Below the pieces are notes generated by a model. The model saw nothing but the letters and a program-made list of their open reading frames with translations. It did not search any database and was not told the DNA's origin. The translations under genes were made by a program, and so were the position numbers. This document shows, piece by piece, positions 57,442-64,000 of a stretch of 64,000 nt of DNA. This stretch comes from DATFNV01 sp963827935 (GTDB lineage Bacteria; Planctomycetota; Planctomycetia; Gemmatales; Gemmataceae), in the NCBI GenBank assembly GCA_963827935.1, contig CAWHCN010000017.1, positions 496,001 to 560,000 on the forward strand, in the 5' to 3' direction. The first letter of the stretch is position 1, and each line of letters begins with the position of its first letter.

Positions 57442-58038
57442 TCAGGCCGTCTCGTCCTCGTTCGGTTCCGGGATGAACTCGACGCCGCCGTACACCTCCG
57501 CCAAGGGCAGGTCGATATCGATTTCCGAGAGCGAGATTACGGCCTCGAGCCCCTGGTATACCTCGCGGACGAAGCCTTGCTCCGTGCGGCGGAAGACGAC
57601 CACGGTAGCCGATTCTTGCTCGACCAGGAGATAGGCGCCGAGCGAGGGAATTGTCAAGTAAGCGTCCTTCTTCTCGCCCTCGTCGATCCGGCGTGTTCGT
57701 TCCGAAAGGACCTCGACCAGCACGGCGGGATCGTCCTGAAACGAGTCGCCCGGCGGATTCGAGCGGCAGATGACCGACGCATCCGGATAATAGAACCGGA
57801 CGTGGTGGGGTAGGCGCACGCGGATTTTGGTGTCCGAGTTGTAGGCCCGACAGCGCTTCCCGCGCAATCGGGTGTACAAAGCGCCCAGGCAGTTGCTGGC
57901 GATCAGGTTATGCGCGTTGCGTGCCCCCGCCATCGCGTAAACCACGCCGCCCAGGTACTCGTGCTTGATCGGCGAAACTAGCTCACCGGCGAGGTAGTCG
58001 TCGATGGACACCAGGTTCAGTTTGGGTAGGGCACTCAT
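57442..58038 (-). CDS. Uma2 family (DUF820) nuclease-like protein
   Basis: 198 aa from the ATG at 58038 (MSALPKLNLVSIDDYLAGEL). PD-(D/E)XK-type fold of the Uma2 family: KHEYLGGVVYAMAGARNAHN (with the conserved HEYL and HN), FYYPDASVICRSNPPGDSFQ (PD), and PAVLVEVLSERTRRIDEGEK (the ExL element). Family activity is unproven, and it is greatly expanded in Cyanobacteria and Planctomycetota. Convergent with the preceding gene. Confidence 0.9.
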   Translation of the reverse strand: MSALPKLNLVSIDDYLAGELVSPIKHEYLGGVVYAMAGARNAHNLIASNCLGALYTRLRGKRCRAYNSDTKIRVRLPHHVRFYYPDASVICRSNPPGDSFQDDPAVLVEVLSERTRRIDEGEKKDAYLTIPSLGAYLLVEQESATVVVFRRTEQGFVREVYQGLEAVISLSEIDIDLPLAEVYGGVEFIPEPNEDETA

Positions 58039-58221
58039 GCGGCTGATCTCCGGACAGCCCGGGTGGTGATGCTCCGATTGTCTCACTCGCCAGGGGACAG
58101 GTCAACGCCGGAGAGTGTGCAGCGGCTACCCGGAGCGCCTGTACGGCTCGGATGCCGGTCTGCTATAATCGAACCCACGGACGGCAGCGTCGGTCGGCCT
58201 CCTCAGTACAGGACCCATCTG

Positions 58222-60947
58222 ATGGCCAGTTCATCTCCATCCCATCGCCGCCTGTTCGGCAGCGTGCTGGTCGTGGCCATCGCCCTGTCCGCCGGCGGCT
58301 GGATCGCGGCCCAGAATAGCAAGAAGGAAGAGGTCGAAGAGCCCAACGCCAAGCCGCCGAAGAAGAAGCCGCCCCGGGTTGAGGAAGAGGAGCCCAATGC
58401 CAAGCCGCGCAAGGTGATCGAGGTGCCGGATGACGATCCGGGTCCGTCGAAACCGAAGCCAAAGCCGCCCGCCGCCGCCCCAGCCGAGGCCCAGACCACC
58501 CTGGTCGAGGCCCTGCGCAAGACCAAGAACCCAGAGCTGCGGACCCTCTACGGCGACCTGAAAACGCCGCACGACAGCATTACCGTCCGGTCCCTGGGCG
58601 ATGAAACGCGCACCTATGCCATCGAGCCGGAAAGGCACTACTATTCCGGCGAGCAAAAACAGTTCAAGAACGGATTCATCGAAGTCTGGCGCTACGATCA
58701 AGAATGGCGGCGGTCAAAGTCGTCCACGCCATTCAACAGCGCCCTGGACATGCAGCCCTATGAAGAGATCGCGCTGAAGGCGGCCGACGACTTTCTCAAG
58801 AAGGACCTGGACCGCCTGGCGCCGACCAATCCCCGCTACCTGAGTCGGTCGGACATGCTGCGGGCGGCCGAGACGGTCCTGGCGGCGGCGGACCGCTTCC
58901 ACACCTCGGCCCGCGAGACCGGCACCCGCGTCGGCGACGACTGGGGACCCGTCGGCCAGCGCCTGCACGAACGGCTGTTCCAGGTCCAGCTCGATCGGCT
59001 GGACCTGTTCATCCAGGCAGGCGACTGGGACGGCGCCACCGTCTATGCCCGCGCCCTGGCCGACTCCTACCGCGAGACGAAGGAACGCACGCCGATCGCC
59101 GCACGCCTGGTGGACATGATCGAGAAGGAGCTAAAGGCCAATGGCGACGAGGCCCACGTCCGCGAGGCCCGCGGGCGACTGGTGATCCTGGAACAGATCT
59201 TCCCCGGCAGCGAGGCCATGCGCGGCCTGACGGCGGGCCTGCGCGACCAGGCCCAGCGCCTCCTGGACCTGGCGCGGCTCCTGAGCAAGGCCGGCAAACA
59301 CCAGGAAGCCGTGGCCCGCCTCGAGCTGGCCCGCGAGATTTACCCCAACCTGCCCGAGCTGGCCGAGGCGCTGGCCCGCGAGCAGAAGGACCATCCGCTC
59401 CTGCGCGTCGGCGTCCGCGACCTGCCCACCACCATGATCCCTGGGCAGGCCGTCACCGACACCGAATTGCGGGCGGTGGAGTTGCTTTACGAATCGCTGG
59501 TCAAGCTGCGGATCGAGCCGGGGGTGGGGCAGCGCGTATGAACCCGGGTTGGCCGCCGGCATGCCGCGGCTGATTCCGCTGGGCCGCGAGTTCCGCATCG
59601 CCCGCGGCGCCGCCTGGTGGGACGGCACCCCGGTGACGGTCGGTGACGTGAAGGCGACGGTGCGGGCGATGCGCGACCAGAAGCGCTGGCCCGACTACAG
59701 CCCGCTCTGGGACAAGATGATCGAGGACCCCCATGACGTGGGCAATTCGTTCCGGCTCAATCTGCGTCTCAGCCAGGGCTACCTCGACCCGCTGTCGCTG
59801 ATGACCTTCAAGGTGCTGCCGCAGGGCGTGGCCCGCGACGCCATCCTCCCCTTCGCCAAGCCGCTGGGGAGCGGCCCGTTCCGCAATGTCGAGCCGTCGA
59901 TCACGGTGGGCAACCGCAAGGCGCTGGTCTACATCGCCAATCCCGGCTACAGCAGCCGGGAAGGGAAGTTGGGCTTGCCGCGGATTCGTGAGATCCACTT
60001 CATCCACTTTGCCGATCCCTCCGACGACCTGGCCGCGGCGCTGGCCCAGGACAAGATCGACCTGGCGCTGGACCTGTCGTCCGAGAAGTTCGCCGGCCTG
60101 CGTGGCGGACCGCTGGAGACGCGTGGCCCCCTGCCCAACCGCCGGGTCTACTTCCTGGCCGTCAACCACCAGGACCCTCAAATCAAGGGGAATATCTTCC
60201 TGAGACGGGCGCGTGGCGCTGGCCATCAACCGCGAGGCCATCCTCGATAAGTGCTTCCGCCCCAAGCCGGGGGCGAAGATGCACCACGCGCTCAACGGCC
60301 CCTTCCCCGCCGGCAGCTGGCCCTGCGACCTGAGAAACGTGCCAGCAGAACTGTACAACCCGGAGGAGGCCAAGGCCCAGGCGCGCAAGGCCGTCGAGAA
60401 AGCCGGGGGGTCGATCACCTTGAAGCTGAAGTACCCCAGCGGCGATCCCGCCACCCACGCGGCGCTGCAGCTCCTGTGCTCGTCCGTCAATAGCGAACTC
60501 CACATCGACGAGCGGACCTTCGTCGCCCTGGAATTGCAGGAGCCGGGCCTGGAGCCCCACCAGCTGCGCGAGGACGTCCAGCGCAAACACAGCTACCAGC
60601 TGGCGTACTACCATTACGATCACCCCAGCGATGCCTACTGGGTCGCCCCGCTCTTCGACCTCAATGCCACGGACGATAACGGCAGCAATTATCTGGGTTA
60701 CATCGACGGCGAACTGCAAACCGAGTTCGAGCATGCCAAGAACCGACGCGATTTCGGCGAGGTGCAGACCACCATGCACCTGATCCACCGCCTGCTGGTA
60801 CAACGGATGCCGCTCATCCCGCTCTGGCAGCTCGACACCTTCGTGGCCTACCGCAAGGGGCTGAATCCGACCAATCTCGATCCGCTATTGATCTTCAACG
60901 ACGTGGAAAACTGGACTCTGGATGCGAAGGCGAGCGGGGGGCGTTAG
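58222..60947 (+). CDS. Family 5 solute-binding protein fused to an N-terminal helical domain (two frame breaks)
   Basis: Start ATG at 58222, with a membrane anchor (GSVLVVAIALSAGGWIAAQ). Residues 35-90 are Lys/Pro/Glu-rich; residues 100-385 are a helical, TPR-like region (VREARGRLVILEQIFPGSEA). From about residue 395 a peptide-binding (SBP_bac_5) domain begins: LLRVGVRDLPTTMIPGQAVT, then ELLYESLVKL. Frame changes occur near 59537 (continuing YEPGLAAGMPRLIPLGREF) and near 60210 (continuing VALAINREAILDKCF). The end at 60947 lies in a palindrome. No permease genes are nearby. Confidence 0.8.
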
Positions 60948-61002
60948 CCCCCCGGTGAGGGATGCAGGATCATCACCGGGGGGCTGACGCCCCCCGCTCG
61001 CC
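60929..61002. repeat. Palindromic repeat, family D, containing a stop codon
   Basis: 30-base arms (60929-60958 and 60973-61002), core GGCGAGCGGGGGGCGTTAGC, with one or two mismatches. The TAG stop of the binding-protein gene is within the left arm. Confidence 0.93.
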
Positions 61003-61047
61003 AGGGTGTGCCGGTCGCGACCGCTTCAAGGAGGGAGAGGAGCCAAC

Positions 61048-61983
61048 ATGCGTTGTGTCGTCACCGGCGCTGCCGGCTTCATCGGTTCGCACCTGTGCGA
61101 GCATTTGCTGGCCCACGGACACGCGGTCACCGGGGTCGATGCCTTTATCCCCTATTACGATCCGCAGCTCAAGCGGCGCAACCTGGCCGGCAGCCAGGCG
61201 CACGCCCAGTTCCGCTTCGCTCCCCTGGACCTGCGGACGGACGCGATCGACCCGGTGCTGGCCGGCGCGGAGGTGGTGTTCCACATCGCGGCCATGCCGG
61301 GCCTGACGGCGAGCTGGACCGATTTTGATCTTTACCAGAGCTGTAATGTGATGGCCACACACCGTCTGCTGGAGGCCATCGGCCGGTCGGCCCCGCGGCT
61401 GCACCGGCTGATCTACGCCTCAACGTCGTCGGTCTATGGACGGTACGCGTCCGGCGACGAAGCGCTGCCGACCAAGCCGGTGTCGCCCTATGGCGTGACC
61501 AAGCTGGCGGGCGAGCACCTGTGCCGGGCCCACGCCGACGCCTTCGGCCTGCCGGTGGTGGTGCTGCGTTACTTCAGCGTTTACGGTCCGCGGCAACGGC
61601 CGGACATGGGCTATTACAAGTTCATGCGCGCCCTGGTGGACGGCCAGCCGGTGACCGTGAACGGCGATGGGCAGCAGGTTCGCGGCAACACGTACATCGA
61701 CGATTGCGTGGCGGCTACGGCGGCGGCCGTCGCGGCCCACCCCGGCGAGCTGTACAACGTCGGCGGCGGCGAGACCGCCACGGTCTGGGACATCCTGGGG
61801 AAGATCGAGGCGGTGGCCGGCCGTCGCTTCCAGATCCGCCAGGCCCCGGCCCGGCCCGGCGATCAGCGGACCACCTTTGCCGATACCACCCGCCTCCGCA
61901 CCCATTTCGGCTGGGAGCCACGCACCGGGCTGGACGACGGCCTGGCCCGGCAATGGGCCTGGCTCCGGGAGACCAGCGCGTGA
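61048..61983 (+). CDS. NAD-dependent epimerase, UDP-glucuronate/UDP-glucose 4-epimerase type
   Basis: 311 aa from the ATG at 61048, preceded by AAGGAGGGAGAGGAG. Extended SDR: VVTGAAGFIGSHLCEHLLAH, YASTSSVYGRYASGDE and the YxxxK in SPYGVTKLAGEHLCRAHADA; LRYFSVYGPRQRPDMGYYKF resembles UDP-glucuronate 4-epimerases. VDAFIPYYDPQLKRRNL is also typical of that group. It may act on the UDP-glucuronate made by Ugd, giving UDP-galacturonate. Cytosolic. Confidence 0.87.
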   Translation: MRCVVTGAAGFIGSHLCEHLLAHGHAVTGVDAFIPYYDPQLKRRNLAGSQAHAQFRFAPLDLRTDAIDPVLAGAEVVFHIAAMPGLTASWTDFDLYQSCNVMATHRLLEAIGRSAPRLHRLIYASTSSVYGRYASGDEALPTKPVSPYGVTKLAGEHLCRAHADAFGLPVVVLRYFSVYGPRQRPDMGYYKFMRALVDGQPVTVNGDGQQVRGNTYIDDCVAATAAAVAAHPGELYNVGGGETATVWDILGKIEAVAGRRFQIRQAPARPGDQRTTFADTTRLRTHFGWEPRTGLDDGLARQWAWLRETSA

Positions 61984-61985
61984 TC

Positions 61986-62120
61986 GTCGAAACGAGGACG
62001 CAGCTCATTTCCGCGGCCATTTCCGGGCGAACCGGCAGCGTTAGCTGCCGGGTTGAGGCAGAAAACCCGGCAGCTAACGCTGCCGGTTCGCCCGGAAATG
62101 AGCTGCGTCCTCTTTTCGAC
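61986..62120. repeat. Long palindromic repeat, family C
   Basis: Arms run from GTCGAAACGAGGACGCAGCT inward to GCAGCGTTAGCTGCCGGGTT and back; the left arm has about 12 extra bases (CCGCGGCCATTT). The core matches 44221-44287. It fills the gap between two convergent genes. Confidence 0.9.
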
Positions 62121-62130
62121 TTTCGACTTA

Positions 62131-63660
62131 TCAATCCATCGGCGGCAGGTGGAGTGCTTCGAGGATCTTGTCGCGCTGGCGGCCGGCCACCTGGATATCG
62201 CCGGCGCGGCCGGCGTGGTGGGCAAAGGCGTCGCGGTAGGTTTGCTGGGCCGTCGCCCAGTCGCCCTGCAAGAGTTGCGCCTCGGCCAGGTTGACCCAGT
62301 GCCAGAAGCCCCCGCGCAGCACCGAATCGCGCATCGGCTCCGGCAGCCGGCGGTGCGCCGGCGGAGCAGGGCGTCTACCTCGGCGGCCTGCTGGCGGGCC
62401 AGGTCCCCCTGTCCCAGCCACAGGGCCGTGGCGGCGGCATTGATGCCCATGTAGGCGCTCTCACGCCCCGAACGCTTCCAGGCCCGGCGATAAAGCCGGT
62501 GGGCGCGGAGCAGCGGATCCTGGTTGGTCCGATCCAGCTCCCAGAGCCCCTTGCAGGCACCGGCCATGATGCCGATGGTTTCCTCGTCGTCGGGGCGTTC
62601 CTTCAAGAGCGGCTCCAGCCAGGTGAGCGCCCGCGCCGGCTGGCGCTCGCGCCGCCAGAACAGCCCCATCACCTGGCGCAGGCGAACGTCCTGGGGGAAC
62701 CAGGTCAGCCCCGCCTCCAGCACCTGCAACACCGTCGCATCGCCCGGCCCGCTCAGGGCCAGGAGGATCTCGGCGAAGAGGGCCACCGTCACCGGGGTCT
62801 GCAACAGGGCGGGATTGCTGGACGCCGCCAAAGCGGACCCGGTCAAGTCGGTGGCGGCCCCCGCTTCGAGCGCTTCCAGGGAACGCAGCACCGCGGACAA
62901 TTCCGCTCCCACTTCCAGCCAAAGGGGCTGCCCGTCGCTGGTCAGGTCGAACGGTTGCTGCCCGTCGTTGAAGCGGCGGAAGAACCAGGCCAGCCAGCGT
63001 TCGGCAAAGAGGGCGGCCAGGGTGGCATCGTCCGGCCCAATCGCGCCCTGGACATGCCGCACGCGATTGCCCAGGCGGCGCAGGGCGTGGGCCCAGTAGG
63101 CGGCGCTGGTGCCGACCTGGCCGAGCTGCTCCAGGACCTGGAGGTTGACGAAGACAGTGGGGTTGGGCGTCTGGCCCAGTCGCCGCAGCGCCTCGGCGGC
63201 CAGGGCTTCCACGATGCGCACGCCGTAGAAGATGGCGGCCTCCGGGGCGCCGGCGCAGCACCGTTTCCATCCGTGCCAGGTCGTCGCGGAGCACGAACTG
63301 CGGGGTGGCCAACTGCAACACCGCGGGGGCCAGCCGGTCCAGGCGGGGGCCGGGAATCAGTCGATACCCCTGTGCGACGGCCGCCCGCAGCGCTTCGAGC
63401 GCCGTGCCGCGGTCCACGTCCTTTTCCGTCTCCGCCAGCTGCTCGTAGGGGACCAGGCCGGGATGTTCCTTGCGGGCATCGTCTCGCTTCGGCCCGTGCC
63501 GCCACCCCTCCGCCTGCCGCTGCCGGCCCCAGACGGCGTGGATGTGCCGGGCCAGGTCCTCCGCCAGGGCGATCACGTCCGGCGGCAACTCCACATTCGC
63601 GCTCGGCAACGAGGCCGGCTGCCAGTCCGGGACCGGCACGCCGGCTGGGATATCGCTCAT
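62131..63660 (-). CDS. Hypothetical TPR-like protein (two frame breaks)
   Basis: Start ATG at 63660 (MSDIPAGVPVPDWQPASLPS). The N-terminal 130 residues include VIALAEDLARHIHAVWGRQR and EHPGLVPYEQLAETEKDVDR, a block found in RyR-domain proteins. Near 63245 the frame changes to MRIVEALAAEALRRLGQTPN and a helical, TPR-like region (AGLTWFPQDVRLRQVMGLFW, TWLEPLLKERPDDEETIGI). Near 62355 it changes again, ending HWVNLAEAQLLQGDWATAQQ, then TYRDAFAHHAG to 62131. Resembles bacterial TRAFs/RyR proteins whose role is unclear. Confidence 0.75.
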
Positions 63661-63831
63661 GGCGGGCCCTGGGAAGGACAAGGACCGAAATCCTCCGCGT
63701 TTAGTCTATAACCGGATCCCTCAACGGGGACGAGAAAAATGAAAAGAGCAGGGTGGCGCACTCGCCGATTGACAAAGGGCCAGGGATCGGTTTTTCTACC
63801 CTGCGGGTGCAAGCGTCCCGGCTTACCAGCG

Positions 63832-63911
63832 GGGTGGCACGCCCTGAGGTACTCCGAAGGGCGTGCTGCACTGACTGCACGCCCTTCGGAGTACCTCAGG
63901 GCGTGCCACCC
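63832..63911. repeat. Long palindrome, family A
   Basis: Perfect 35-base arms (63832-63866 and 63877-63911) around a 10-base centre; third copy of the GTACTCCGAAGGGCGTGC element. Confidence 0.95.
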
Positions 63912-63989
63912 ACACTGCCTGCTGCCGACTGCTACTGCCTACTGGGCCGCCTCTTTCCTGCCGCTCGCCCTATTCACTGGGAGGTTCTC

Positions 63990-64000
63990 ATGCTGAACCC
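63990..64000 (+). CDS. Start of a gene cut by the window edge
   Basis: An ATG at 63990 follows GGGAGG with a 5-base spacing, after about 80 bases of non-coding sequence. Only MLN and part of a fourth codon are visible, so nothing can be said about the product. Confidence 0.35.

Overview
The window is high-GC bacterial DNA that looks like a member of the Planctomycetota, most likely close to the Gemmatales. This is inferred from gene content: three DUF1501 genes or relics, twin-arginine-type Gfo/Idh/MocA oxidoreductases, DUF3500, DUF4058 and Uma2 proteins, an EF-hand glycine-rich secreted protein, and very many intergenic palindromes. No rRNA, tRNA, CRISPR array or prophage was recognised.

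Layout. 0-9 kb: DUF4058, an EF-hand protein, a DapA/NAL-type lyase, two Gfo/Idh/MocA oxidoreductases, greA, an FHA protein and DUF3500. 9-12 kb (minus): a tight three-gene set of arylsulfotransferase-like protein, small membrane protein and PAPS-type sulfotransferase. 12-26 kb is accessory: a DUF1501 relic, a three-gene operon ending in an ApeA-like HEPN protein, a VapC relic, an MscS channel, a SASA esterase, HigBA, DUF1501, LOG, an ABC-2 exporter and a two-gene cassette with a probable pPIWI-associating nuclease. 26-45 kb is mostly core: ftsK, trmL, a ferredoxin, an iron-type binding protein, ilvN, a radical SAM protein, an RNase HII-like protein, HIT, a CMD protein, sucA, M48 and DUF1501. 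45-52 kb: a methyltransferase and a nucleotide-sugar operon (rfbB, gmd, rmd, ugd) followed by an HU gene with its own promoter and terminator. 52-64 kb: a hydrolase, a 153-bp tandem array, Uma2, an unusual fused peptide-binding protein, a sugar epimerase and a TPR-like protein.

Two features dominate. First, at least eleven families of inverted or tandem repeats sit in almost every non-operonic gap. Several reach into genes: some supply stop codons, one appears to supply the start regions of two divergent genes, and sucA carries three short in-frame inserts of the same kind. Second, about fifteen genes, including ftsK and sucA, are broken by one or two single-base-type frame changes while conserved protein sequence continues in another frame. 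Because essential genes are affected, uncorrected sequencing or assembly indels are more likely than real decay. Such genes are listed as one CDS over the whole span with the break point stated.

Functionally, the sugar genes would supply dTDP-4-keto-6-deoxyglucose, GDP-D-rhamnose, UDP-glucuronate and possibly UDP-galacturonate for surface polysaccharide. The sulfotransferase group may modify such polymers. The 12-26 kb stretch holds the candidates for defence or genetic conflict.
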